A DNA stretch of 64,000 nt from NCBI GenBank assembly GCA_036936605.1, contig JAUPFV010000005.1, forward strand, positions 821,001 through 885,000, written 5' to 3'. Below, piece after piece: positions 11,650 to 22,655 of this stretch. The stretch's first letter is position 1. Every line of letters starts with the position of its first letter. Under the pieces are notes generated by a model that was given only the letters and a program-made list of their open reading frames with translations, was not told the DNA's origin and searched no databases. The DNA is from Limnanthes douglasii subsp. nivea (lineage: Eukaryota > Streptophyta > Magnoliopsida > Brassicales > Limnanthaceae). A program made the translations under genes and the position numbers.

Positions 11650-12060
11650 GATTTGAAAAAAGATCAATGACACGAAGCCTTTGAATTTATTCAAATGAGA
11701 AGAACCGTGTTGTTCAAAAAAGTGTTTATTCTCGTAAAAGACTTAGATCACGAGACCGCTAACGGACCTACTTTGATGGTTCCTAAAGTCGTAGAAGTAT
11801 GGAAAAAACTTGAATTTCATGTGAGACAATTTGAAGTTCGAAAGACCAAATTCGAGTTCAAATAAAAAAGCAACCCAAATATATCGATCTGAACACCGCA
11901 TGTTACCATCTTCAACTATAATAAAAATAAATATTTATATTTGTAACTATTATATTTTTATTATCCGTTAATTGATTGATTCATCTATATATTTATATGT
12001 TTGGCTCTATGATTTATTATCTAGAGCAAATATAATTGATAATACAATATAAAAAGGGAA
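11650..12060. repeat. Fragment of the dispersed AT-rich repeat
   Basis: The phrase ggttcctaaagtcgtagaa (11779-11797) recurs near 56535, and a diverged form occurs near 4755 and 62345. The following block at 11870-11985 resembles 5095-5170, 56095-56175 and 61480-61560. No coding content was recognised. Confidence 0.55.
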
Positions 12061-13282
12061 ATTGTATCAAAGGTACCTACTCAACTATTCAATTGTCACT
12101 TACCACCCAAGGTTTTATCAATTGTTACTTAATACCCAACTCAACTACCTTATTGTCACTTACAACCTAACTTTATTTTAATACCCTAACTACCCTCACC
12201 ATTAATGAACAGCCACGTAACCAAAATTTATATTTCCTTCTCTTTCCTTCTCTTTCCTACTTTTTCTTTAATTTTATTTTTAAAAGATCCGTATCTTTCG
12301 AACCGGAGCTCGAAAAAAATAAATGAAAGTACCATTACTTTTGTTTTTTAAAAATGAACAAAACTAGATCCATTTATGATATTTTTTGATATTTTTTTAT
12401 TTTTTTTAAAAATAAAATTTCACCAGTTGCAAGCAATTCGCATCTTGAGAATTGTACCATTTTTTTTTTATCGTTCAGAAATCCTGAGAGTTGCAAGCAA
12501 TTCGCATCTTATCATGAGAATCGTTCAGAAATTTGCAAGCAATTCGCATCTTATCATGCGAATCGTTCAGAAATTGCAAGCAATTCGCATCTTATCATGA
12601 GAATCGTTCACAAATTGCAAGCAATTCGCATCTTATCCTGAGAATCGTTCAGAATTTGCAAGCAATTCGCATCCTGAGAATTCGCAAGCAATTCGCATCT
12701 TGAGAATTGTACCAGTTATTTTTTTTTTATCGTTCAGAAATCTTGAGAGTTGCAAGCAATTCGCATCTTATCATGAGAATCGTTCAGAATTTTGCAAGCA
12801 ATTCGCATCTTATCATGAGAATCGTTCAGAAATTGCAAGCAATTCGCATCTTATCATGAGAATCGTTCAGAATTTTGCAAGCAATTCGCATCTTATCATG
12901 AGAATCGTTCAGAAATTGCAAGCAATTCGCATCTTATCATGAGAATCGTTCAGAAATTGCAAGCAATTCGCATCTTATCATGAGAATCGTTCAGAAATTG
13001 CAAGCAATTCGCATCTTATCATGAGAATCGTTCAGAAATTGCAAGCAATTCGCATCCTGAGAATTTGCAAGCAATTCGCATCCTGAGAATTTGCAAGCAA
13101 TTCGCATCTTGAGAATTGTACCAGTTTTTTTTTTTTTTTTACCAGCGCGCGCCTTTTTTTTAGTCGGGGGTATTTTTGTCCAAATTTCAGTTCGAGGTAC
13201 CAAGTTACACTATCCAAAAAAACGGGTACCGCCGGGTAATACCATAGTTGAGAAGGTATTTACCGGTACTTTTCTCATATAA
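12060..13282. mobile_element. Possible element carrying the 41-bp minisatellite
   Basis: The minisatellite sits between flanks that look weakly like inverted ends: the left side has ggtacctactcaacta (12072-12087) and the reverse complement of the right side has aataccttctcaactatg (about 13243-13260). No target duplication was found and the flanks are short and imperfect, so this is a tentative call. Confidence 0.3.
12425..13120 (+). repeat. 41-bp minisatellite, about 17 copies
   Basis: The core gcaagcaattcgcatctt recurs 17 times, most often with a 41-bp period (for example 12751-13060); other units are shortened to about 27 bp and read cctgagaatt after the core. A longer block that contains cttgagaattgtacca and a T-run appears at 12436, 12691 and 13101, which suggests a higher-order duplication. 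Frames running through it are by-products of the repeat. Confidence 0.9.
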
Positions 13283-14867
13283 AAAATACTAATTAGAACA
13301 TTTTGTTCTCTTTAATTAATTGAAATGTATTTATTCAAATTGAAAAACATGTTACTTCTCGGCATTTCCCAACCCAATAAAATAACTAAAAATATAAATA
13401 ACCAAATGGAAAACACACTCTTCAAATTCAAGTTAAAAAGAACTAAATATTTAGGGCCACTCCCAATCTAACAGAATATACTAAAAACATCGATTTTTTC
13501 TAGACGACTCTAAATTAATTCATCAAAATAAATTGGGACGAGCTTTTAAAATTAATTTTAGAATACTTTTATATAAATATTATATTATTATTATAAATGT
13601 TATATTATTATTATTATTATATTAGAAAATTATATTTTTTTTAATATTTTCAATAAATTTTTTTATTGTATTTTATAATCATTAAATGAATTATTGTTTT
13701 ATAAAAAAATAACACATCACAATAAATAATAAAAAATAATTTTATATTAGATTATCAATCGTTTAAAATCAAATTTTATTTTAAAATATGGTAAATATAT
13801 ATATATATATTAATTATGCATTCATTTTAAAAACAATTATGTATCATATAATTAATACTAAAGTACGTTGAAAATACAAAATTTCTAAAACAATTACTCT
13901 AATACAACAATATAACAGTAAAATTATCTCTTAATATATTTACCAATTACAGATATATAGTTGTTTTTATTAAAAAATATTCTCTAAAATAAAAAAAAAA
14001 AATATGTTAAGTATTTAAATCATACACGATATAATAAATAAAAATTTATTACATTAATATAAATTATAACTCGTTGTTTGGTGTAATTAAAAAATATTAG
14101 ATAAAAATATAAAAATATATGATGTCATAATTATAGGTAACGTAAATGAATGCGGGTATATTAAGAGTAAGTTTCGTACTAACAATAAATCTTTTCAATC
14201 TTTTAAAATATAAAAAAAAATTACAAAAATTTGATATTAAATAATTTGTAATTTAATAAAAATGTATTATCTTAATTTAATTATAACCGATTATTTAATT
14301 TTGATATCCTAATTAATTTTATCATAATATTACAATATACTAAAATATATAATATCATATAAAACCGTTAAACGAAAAATATAATTTGAAATTTGATTTT
14401 AAAATTTTAATTAATTTAAACTATTATAAATTAAAAGAGTATTGAAAATATTTACAAAAATATCTTATCATAATTTCATTAACAATAATGAAATATCGAT
14501 ATTTATATATTCTAACGGTAAGTTTGGTATTAAATAATTTTTAATTTTTTTAAATATAAAAAAAACGGATGCTAAAGGCATGGTTAAGATAAATATACTT
14601 GCATGTCGTTTTCAGTTATGCGAATTATAATATTATATATAATCATCTTCTAATCAGATTATTATTTTTATTTTATAAAAAAACAATAATTATTATCTTC
14701 ATTAATATTTGTGTATATAAATAATTATAAAAAAAAGAGAGCCATACTCTATATATGAAATCCTCGTGTTAGTGAACCATAACAGACAAAACGTAAAATT
14801 CAATTCAGTCAACTTTGATTTAATATCTAAATGTTAGAAACGTAATTCTTTTGATTGTCTATATAGA
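13283..14867. other. Very AT-rich stretch, no gene seen
   Basis: Long runs of A and T with scattered short microsatellites. No coding, RNA or transposon structure could be supported. Confidence 0.6.
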
Positions 14868-14875
14868 GTAACGAG

Positions 14876-15559
14876 TAGGGACGGCAATGTTGGTCCGAAC
14901 CCGTTCAAATCCGTGCGACTCAGTTTAATTCGGTCAGGATTTGTCCAGCCCGAACATTTAACGGTTGGGTATGGATATACGAATAATTATGATCCGTAGG
15001 CGGGTCAGATCGGGTATGGATTTTTAATTTGTCCAACACGATCCGGCCCGTAAATATAAACTATATATAAAAAATAAAAAAATATATTAAAAATTATTGT
15101 AAATTTGTAGTAGTATAATTACTAAAAGACTCATATTTATATGTTTTCCAATAATATATCATATTTGAGTTTACTTTTAGAGTCAATAATATATTTATTA
15201 ATTATATTATCTTTCCATAAACTAATTTCATAAATTTTAAATACATTTTTAAGATCTTTGCTTTATATATACTTTCGCGATTTTGAGTTTTAGATACGTT
15301 GGTTTAAAATTTATGTCTTAAACTTTTGTCTTAAATTAAAAATAAAATAAAAAATTTGGCTGGTTCAGCCAGCCCGAATAGTAAAAATAATGTTTACGGC
15401 TCGGGCCGAGCTGACCTCCTGCGGACATAAATAGGTCGGGCTCGGGTTTGAAAATATTAAACCGCTGCGGGTCGGGCCGGATTTGGGTTCGAATAAAAAT
15501 CAACGGGCCTAAACGGGTCGGCCTGAACCCGGTCCGAACCCGACCCATTGCCATCCCTA
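14876..15559. mobile_element. hAT-type MITE, 684 bp, with 8-bp target duplication
   Basis: The left end tagggacggcaatg and the right end cattgccatcccta form terminal inverted repeats, and both subterminal regions are rich in cggg/gaacccg motifs in inverted orientation. Flanks gtaacgag (14868-14875) and gtaatgag (15560-15567) form an 8-bp target duplication with one mismatch, the length produced by hAT transposases. The AT-rich middle has no coding capacity, so it is non-autonomous. Confidence 0.8.
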
Positions 15560-15567
15560 GTAATGAG

Positions 15568-15980
15568 TAATGTTTATATATATGTGAGTCTCAACTTATT
15601 TTTTTCTCTAACTGGATTTTGGAATTCAAATGCATTTTTTAAAGAGAGAATGCAAAGCTACTCAACGAGTGTACGTATAGGCATATGGGTGTGATAGGCT
15701 CTCAGACTAGGCAAGCTTTAGCGTTTTCTCCATGTAGGTGTGACAGACTCAGACTAAAAAAGTGTACCTTAGTCTCCCTACTGAGCTTCCTTTTTCAGAA
15801 CTTTTCAAATGCACTTTGCAAACCACAGATACGTGATTTAGGTTCTTTCCGATTTGTTTAGTACGAATTAATACTAATATATGGTTCGAAATAAGCGATT
15901 TGGTTTATTCTATTTTGGATCCATAATTCATATCAGTGAACATAGTGCTGTTTTTCTAGTTTTGGAAAAACAATTCATCG
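15568..15980. other. No gene seen
   Basis: Short stretch between the MITE and the Pack-MULE. Nothing beyond incidental open frames was found. Confidence 0.5.
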
Positions 15981-15989
15981 GGCTATGAA

Positions 15990-16300
15990 GGGTAAAAAAC
16001 ACCAGTCATCCTCCACATTTGCCGATTGTAACAAGTTAGTCCCTGTCCTTTGAGGCCGTAATAAAGGGATCCTTGTCGTTGTATTGGGTAGAACAAAACC
16101 ATCCTTTTCGAGTCCAGCCCAACATTTCTCCGAATTATACCCTTTGACCAGCCACATCAGCGATCCACGTAGGACGCTGATGTGGCAACCGTAAAAAAAG
16201 TAAAATCAGTTTTTACTTTAAGCCACTTATTTTACCCTTCTTCCAATCCTTAAACCCGACCCATTAGCCCTAAACCCATCTATAACCCAGTCCAGCCCGA
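15990..16300 (+). repeat. Pack-MULE left terminal inverted repeat
   Basis: It pairs with 17330-17636 in inverted orientation with scattered mismatches and small indels. It includes the segment gccacatcagcgatccacgt (16150-16169), mirrored in the right arm at 17441-17470. Confidence 0.9.
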
Positions 16301-16302
16301 CT

Positions 16303-17376
16303 CCCGACTCGGACGAGTCAATCTCCGCTGTTAAAGCTTTGTTAGAGCTGGATAACGATCCAGACTCACTTCTTTTGAACGCACCGGAGCTATCTTCTCT
16401 CTCAAGACACCTCTCCGACCTTAAATCCCTCATCGACACGCTCCAGAAAGCAAGAGGTCACGGCCTGAGAATGTTCCTGACGCGTCGCCTGTCGACTCAC
16501 TCCATCTCCCGAGTGGCCGGTTCGATCGAGTCAGAAATTCAAGCTTGGATCGATCGAGAGAGCGTAGAGACGCTCACAGAAGCTCTGACTCCGCAACAGC
16601 AAGAGCAATCAGACGACGACAACGAGTTGGTTATGCTATTGACTCAGTTCGAATCCCGAGTCATGGAAGGGTTTAACCGCGAGTTACAAGATCTAATCCT
16701 CAAATCAAAGGTTTTCTCGTCGCTCGAGTCGTGTATCTGTAACTCAAACCAATCGAATAGAATCCGCGAACACGCTGCTTTTTGTTTATCGGCGTTAATT
16801 CGATTCAACAAAGACGTTTTCGTCGGTCAAGTGTTCATCGGTTCAACGATCCAGGCTCTTTTAGCAATAGGCGCCACCTGTTCGTTGAAAGTCCTCTGTC
16901 GCTTAATCAAATCAATAACATCTCCACTTTTGGACGAAATTGTGACAAACAAACAAATACCCAAAATCATACATTTCTTGAACCACAAGGAAACCGGAAT
17001 GCAAGTACTCGCACTCGACTGCATACTAGAAATCGGGTACTTTGGTCGAAAAGAAGCCATAGAAGCAATGCTAGAAGAGAAACTGATAGCGAAACTTGTT
17101 GAAATGCAGAGATCAGAGCTGGGTGGGGATTTGATTGAGATGGCAGTGACTGAAGGTAACGATGTTGGAAGGAGAGAGAAGAGCAGTGAGTTCTTAGAAA
17201 AGCATCCATTTGCGAGCTGTGTGGCGAGATTTGCAGTGCATTTGGAAGTTGGAGAAGGGTTAAGGCGAAGAGAAAGAAGAGCATTGAAGCAACAAGTGTT
17301 GATTCAAGTGAGCGATGGGTTAGAGGTTGGGTTGGGCTGGGTTATAGATGGGTTTAGGGCTAACGGTCGGATTTAA
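16303..17376 (+). CDS. ARM-repeat (armadillo-fold) protein, captured in Pack-MULE, probably truncated
   Basis: An uninterrupted frame of about 357 residues. It contains helical repeats of armadillo type, as in plant U-box-type E3 ligases and related ARM proteins without the U-box: LSSLSRHLSDLKSLIDTL, SISRVAGSIESEIQAWIDRE, a block around REHAAFCLSALIRFNKDVF, CSLKVLCRLIKSI, and ALDCILEIGYFGRKEAIEAM. The end reads HPFASCVARFAVHLEVGEGL. No U-box is present. No ATG lies in frame at the 5' side; the frame stays open into the left inverted repeat, and the 3' end runs into the right one, so both termini of the original protein appear lost or replaced. The composition is clearly coding and less AT-rich than its neighbours. 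Whether it is expressed is unknown. Confidence 0.8.
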   Translation, partial: PDSDESISAVKALLELDNDPDSLLLNAPELSSLSRHLSDLKSLIDTLQKARGHGLRMFLTRRLSTHSISRVAGSIESEIQAWIDRESVETLTEALTPQQQEQSDDDNELVMLLTQFESRVMEGFNRELQDLILKSKVFSSLESCICNSNQSNRIREHAAFCLSALIRFNKDVFVGQVFIGSTIQALLAIGATCSLKVLCRLIKSITSPLLDEIVTNKQIPKIIHFLNHKETGMQVLALDCILEIGYFGRKEAIEAMLEEKLIAKLVEMQRSELGGDLIEMAVTEGNDVGRREKSSEFLEKHPFASCVARFAVHLEVGEGLRRRERRALKQQVLIQVSDGLEVGLGWVIDGFRANGRI

Positions 17377-17636
17377 GGGTTGGAAGAAGGGTAAAAGAAG
17401 TGGGTTAAAGTAAAAAATGATTTTATTTTTTTTACAGTTGCCACATCAGCGTCCTACGTGGATCGCTGATGTGGCTGGTCAAAGGGTATAATTGGAAGAA
17501 ATGTTGGGCTGGATTCGAAAAGGATGGTTTTGTTCTACCCAATACAACGACAAGGACCCTTTTATTATGGCCTTAAAGGACAAATACTAACTTGTTACAA
17601 TCGGCAAACGTGGAGGATGACTGGTGCTTTTTACCC
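17330..17636 (-). repeat. Pack-MULE right terminal inverted repeat
   Basis: Inverted partner of 15990-16300. The stop codon of the internal ORF (17374-17376) lies inside this arm. Confidence 0.9.
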
Positions 17637-18350
17637 GGCTATGAACAACAGTTCTCATTGCAAATCGGACTCACGGTGAAATTTGAAAAGAGGTTCCATC
17701 TTTTAGTTTTTTTTAGCAAAAGAACACATTTTATTAATGAAGGACTAAAAGTATCAATTTATAAACTAGAGGCCCTAAAAATGATAAGGCCATAATTAAA
17801 AGAACGAATTAGGGTCAAAATCGACAAGAGAAGTCAATCAGAATCCTAACCCTAAATCGATTACAACCCTTCAACCCATCTTCAACCCTTCGAGTCCAAG
17901 CTCCCAGCTTCAGACTCTCCACATCAAAACACCAAAAACCAGTTCCCAATAGCTCCATTCAACCATACGATCTTCTGATACTTCAAGGTTGACGCCACCT
18001 TCATGACCCTTTCTCTTCAGATTTGAAGAGAAAGGTTTTGAACTGGGTGAGTGCACCACCGAAGAATCAGGCGATCCATTCACCTTCTCCGGCAACGACC
18101 AGAAAACTCCGAGCCCTTCCTCATCTCCTTTCAAATCGAATTGAAACCCTAAATCTGAATCAAACACCCTCTCCATCTTCTTCCTCAGACACCCTTAACA
18201 CCCAAATCTCCATGAAAACAACCTTCAACCTTCACTCTTACACCAGCCAAATCGCCAGCCACAGCCAAATCCTTTTCACACCATAAACCCTCCAACCCGA
18301 GAACAGCTTCCACAAGATCACCAGAGAAGTGACAGAATCTTCAGGCCGCA

Positions 18351-18567
18351 AACCAACCATCAGCCACCGAAAACCTAAACCTAGATCGAGAAACCCATCG
18401 AGCATTCGCCACAACTAAACCAACCATCAGCCACCGAAAACCTAAACCTAGATCGAGAAGCCCATCGAGCATTCGCCACAACCAAACCAACCATCAGCCA
18501 CTGAAAACCTAAACCTAGATCGAGAAGCCCATCGAGCATTCGCCACAACCAAACCAACCATCAGCCA
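18351..18567. repeat. 67-bp tandem repeat at the LINE ORF2 end / 3' UTR
   Basis: Units start at 18351, 18418 and 18485, with a 16-bp partial at 18552; the first words are aaccaaccatcagccac. They differ at few positions. The partial unit overlaps the ORF2 stop codon (18561-18563), so the array has grown out of the coding end. Confidence 0.92.
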
Positions 18568-21500
18568 GGGTCAATGTAACCAACACCTAAGCTTTCAAGA
18601 GTCACGATGGCCAGAAGCTGAATCGGGGCATCATCAACCGAAAACGATTTACCACCCTTCTCCTGCAAAACCCACTTAGAAATCCAATCCGCAGCCACAT
18701 TCTGCGTTCTAGAAACATATCGAAGATTCATTGAAGAACGAATCAGGCTACGATAAATCGATACCGTAGAGATGGAAGCAGGATTACCGGTGGCCACAAT
18801 GTCGATAAGAGTCTGACAATCAGACTCGATATCGACATTGTACCAGTTATTTCTTCTACAATAGATTAAGGCCTCCAACAGAGCCAGACACTCAGCTTTG
18901 AAGGGGTCAACTTTGCCAAAGAGGAAGCCATGGCCAAAAAGCAAGTTAACCAGCTCATCCCTAACCAAGAAGCCGCCACTGGCTTCGCCAAAGAAGCTAC
19001 AGGCGCCATCGAAGTTAATCTTTAACCTTCCAGGAGGAGGAGCAAGCCACTTCAGGTACCTAATCTTGTGATTTCTGTTGTTGATTGAAAGACACCCCAA
19101 GGCAGCACCAGCCTTGTATACACCTGACTAGTGAGAGGCTTTTAGAGTACCAATAGAGTCTATTCCAGTAATAATACTGTTAATTCTAGTAATAGCGCAA
19201 TCAAAATTATCATAAGAGTCAGTGAACTTGCTGTCATTCCTGTTATGCCAAATTGTCCAACAAATAATTTACGGGACAAGATGGGTAATATGGAACTTAC
19301 AATTCGAAGACCAGAACCAGCTATAGAAAACATGACTAATAGACATAAACCTACTTATAGGGATCTTAAAGAGAATCTCATAGTAATTCCACAAAGACCA
19401 AGCATAGTTACAGTTAATGAAGAGGTGATTCTTCTCTTCACAACTGTAACAAAACTGACATTTAGAAACAGAAATGAAATGCCTTTTAGCAAAGATACTG
19501 TCAATTGGGATAAAGTTTTTTAATAACTTCCAACTTAGAAAAGAGAATTTACTTGGGATGAAGTGGCTCCAAATCTTTATAAAAATGTTTTGTTTTGTGT
19601 TTTTGAACCTAATAACATCCCAAGTTTGCTTAGTGTTAAACTTTTTATCCTTAGTAAGAACCCATTCAATCTTATCTTCCTGGTCATGGACAATTTTAAC
19701 ACATTTAATATGTGAAAGACGATCATGAGACAGGAAGCTAGGAAGAGAGTAATCCCAATTGTTATCCTTCCAGAAAGTCAAGACCTTAGCAGAAAGAAGC
19801 CATGTCCTAGAATCAGACCCATTAGCAATAGGAGACATGCCATGCCAGGCATCTCTCTAAAAATCCACATCCCCTCTACCTAATTTCCAGTTAACATAAC
19901 GATCAGCCTGACTCTTAATAGAGAACAGTCTTTTCCAAATAATGGAATCAGTAGCTTTACACACTGCAATAGAAGGATGACAGTTAAAACAATAAGTATG
20001 ATGCATAAGATCAGCCCAAAGAGAATGGCCACTCCTGAAAAGAAACCATAACTTGAAGGAGAAAGTGGTTTGAATATCAGATAATTGCTTGATATTCAAG
20101 CCACCTTCATCAAAGGGCCTACATAGACGGTTCCAAGAGGTCCAATGGATGGCTCTATCATTATAGTTGGACCTCCAAAGGAACTTATTAAAGCATAACT
20201 CAATCTTGTTGAGAATAGCCTTGGGGATTAGAGTGTTCTGCATCCAATAATAAACTATGTGATGGAGAACACTCTTAATAAGACACAACCTTCCCCCAAA
20301 AGACAAAGATTTCATATCCCAAATCTAAATTTTATTATAAATAGCAGCCAAAAGATTAACGAAATTCTTTCCTTTGTTATTTGCAGATATGCTAATTCCC
20401 AAGTACTTGAAAGGAGCGTGATCAATGTTAAAACCAGTAGAAGATTTCAGCCTGGAGTTAGCAGCAAAGGCCAGCCTAGTCGAGGTAACAATCTTTGTTT
20501 TATCCTTGTTTATCATTTGTCCAGAAGCAATTTGATAGTTTTCCAACAACTTGCACAGATTATCAATTGAGGAAGGAGCACTATTGGAGAAAATGACAAT
20601 ATCATCAGCAAACGCGAGGCAAGGTAAAATATAACCTGACTTTAAATAATATTTCATGTTTGGATTAGAATCATATAGCTTAGAGAGACCCCTTAGAAGA
20701 GCCTCCTCAGCAAGAATGAATAGGCAAGGAGACGAAGGATCTCCTTGCCTTAATCCATTCTTTTGAGGAAAGTACCCAATGCTATTACCATTAATGAGGA
20801 TAGACACCATCACATTAGAAATGAGCGAATGAATTAAGGCCAAAAGACCATCAGAGAAACCAAAGCTTTTCATCACCTTGATAACAAAGGCATGCGACAT
20901 TCTGTCAAATGCCTTTATCATATCAAGCTAGATTATAATATTTCCCTTAGAAGGCCTTCTATTAATATTATGCAGCATCTCTTTTATGATGAGAATATTA
21001 TCATGAATAAGCCTATCCTTAACAAATGCACCTTGACATTTAGAAATTATATTAGGAAGAATGAGGGCAATTCTAGTGTTAATAAGAGATGAAATGAGCC
21101 TGTTAAAAATAGTACAAAGGCTAATAGGCCTGAAATTATTCCAAGAGATAGGGTTAGGAGACTTAGGAATAAGACAAATCCCGGTAGCAAAGACACCATT
21201 AGGTATAGTCATACCCTTAAGATAAGAATTAATGGCCTGACAAAGATCAGAACAGATGATTTCCCAACAAGACTTAAGAAAGTGACAGTTAAAACCATCA
21301 GTGCCAGCAGCACTATCATTTTTCATGGCAGAGACAATGCTCCACATCTCCTCTTTAGAAGTAGGCCTCATAATACTACTATTATCCCTGACACTAACAA
21401 GATTAGGAATGTTACTAAGAATAGAATCATTAATGTTAGAATCATCACATGAATATGTGCAACCAGAAAGAATGCCTTTAAAGTAAGACTCAGCGGAGCA

Positions 21501-22655
21501 AGCAATATCAGAGTCCTTAGATAACCAAATACCCTTGTCTTTGATCCCCAGAATGGAATTATTCTTCTTTTTATTAGAAACATAAGAAAGATAGAGTTTA
21601 GTGTTACCATCCCCACTGTTTAACCAAGAGTTATAGCACTTCTGCTTCCAGTAACATTCCTCATTCTTACGAGCTTGAATGAGCAAGTTGTTGGCCTTAG
21701 ATAAGCTAGCCTTAGAATCAATAATGTTGGCAGCCTGGTGATTAAGCTCCTTAGCAGCCACATCCTCCACAACCTGCTTAACTTTACTAAAAATATTACC
21801 AAATTTATTAATATTCCACCCTTTGAGAAACTTCTTAAGTCTCCTGAGCTTATACTAAAAAATCATATTAGTCTCACCCTTATAATATATGTTCCAGTTA
21901 AGAGTAACATCATTAATAAAATCAGGGTGGTTAGTCCAAGCATTAATAAACTTGAAGAAACCTTTATTGTGAGAAATAGAGCTAATAGAGTTAGACAAAG
22001 TAATCAAGAGAGGAGCATGGTCAGAGCAAGTTCTGACCTTGTGTAAGACCTGAGTATGAAATGAAATAGAAGCCTTATTATTTATCATAAATATATCTAA
22101 TCTTTTCCAAGCTCTGTTATTACTCCAGGTGTATCTAGAGCCAACAAAACCAGGATCATCAAGATTACAGAGCCTGATGAAATCATTAAAATCATCAGCG
22201 CTAGAGACATCAAAAGAGGAGCAATTAAACTGGTCATCAGAGCAAGAGATGGCATTGAAATCACCAGCCAGAATCCAAGGCTTGTCATTATTAGGTATGA
22301 TTCCCAACTTACTCCAAAGCTCTTTACGCTGCACACTTCTATTCTTAGCATAAACTGAAGTTAATAAACCAGAGAAATTAGAAGCATTAATCTCCAAGTG
22401 GAGAAACTGATCATGATCAATCAAGACATTTAAGCTAATCTCATCTATCCAAAATATCCACATTTTATTAGAACAGTTAGAAACCCAATTATTAAAACCA
22501 ATTTTCTGAGCAATTTTCTCAATTTTATCGATTCTAGCCAAAGGCTCTTGGATAGCAATCAGTTTAACCTTATCTTTATTAATGATAAACTTGAGTCTAG
22601 ACAATGTAGCACTATTATTGAGACCACAAGCATTCCAACTAAGAAACTTAATCAT
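18561..22655 (-). pseudogene. LINE ORF2: endonuclease, reverse transcriptase, RNase H (six in-frame stops)
   Basis: The enzyme nicks target DNA and copies element RNA at the nick. A single frame of 1,364 codons holds: an APE-type endonuclease (Asn8 in WNACG, Glu37 in QEP, AGDFN at about 130-134, SDH at 211-213); reverse transcriptase (GLRQGDPSSP and the catalytic AFADD at about 681-685); a zf-RVT-like segment with Cys/His near 19350-19400; and a C-terminal RNase H (INFDGA, ECLAL, ESDCQTLI). Stops lie at 21855, 20928, 20325, 19857 and 19128 (all TAG) and 19269 (TAA). The start codon overlaps the ORF1 stop as ATGA (22652-22655), suggesting termination-coupled reinitiation. No frameshift was found. 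Confidence 0.9.

Larger units (their letters stand above)
15990..17636 (+). mobile_element. Pack-MULE (Mutator-like element) with captured ARM-repeat gene
   Basis: Long terminal inverted repeats of about 310 bp lie at 15990-16300 and 17330-17636; the outer ends read gggtaaaaaacaccagtcat and, inverted, gggtaaaaagcaccagtcat. The direct repeat ggctatgaa flanks the element exactly (15981-15989 and 17637-17645), the 9-bp duplication typical of Mutator transposases. There is no transposase; the interior is host-derived coding sequence. The perfect duplication and well-matched arms suggest a recent move. The adjacent LINE is inserted 46 bp beyond its right duplication. Confidence 0.93.

Noticed and set aside
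12425..13120. CRISPR-like array
   Set aside because: The units follow one another as a plain tandem repeat without unique spacers, in a plant genome.
16827..17284. Minus-strand open frames of 77 and 105 codons
   Set aside because: Antisense to the ARM-repeat frame; shadows of its codon pattern.
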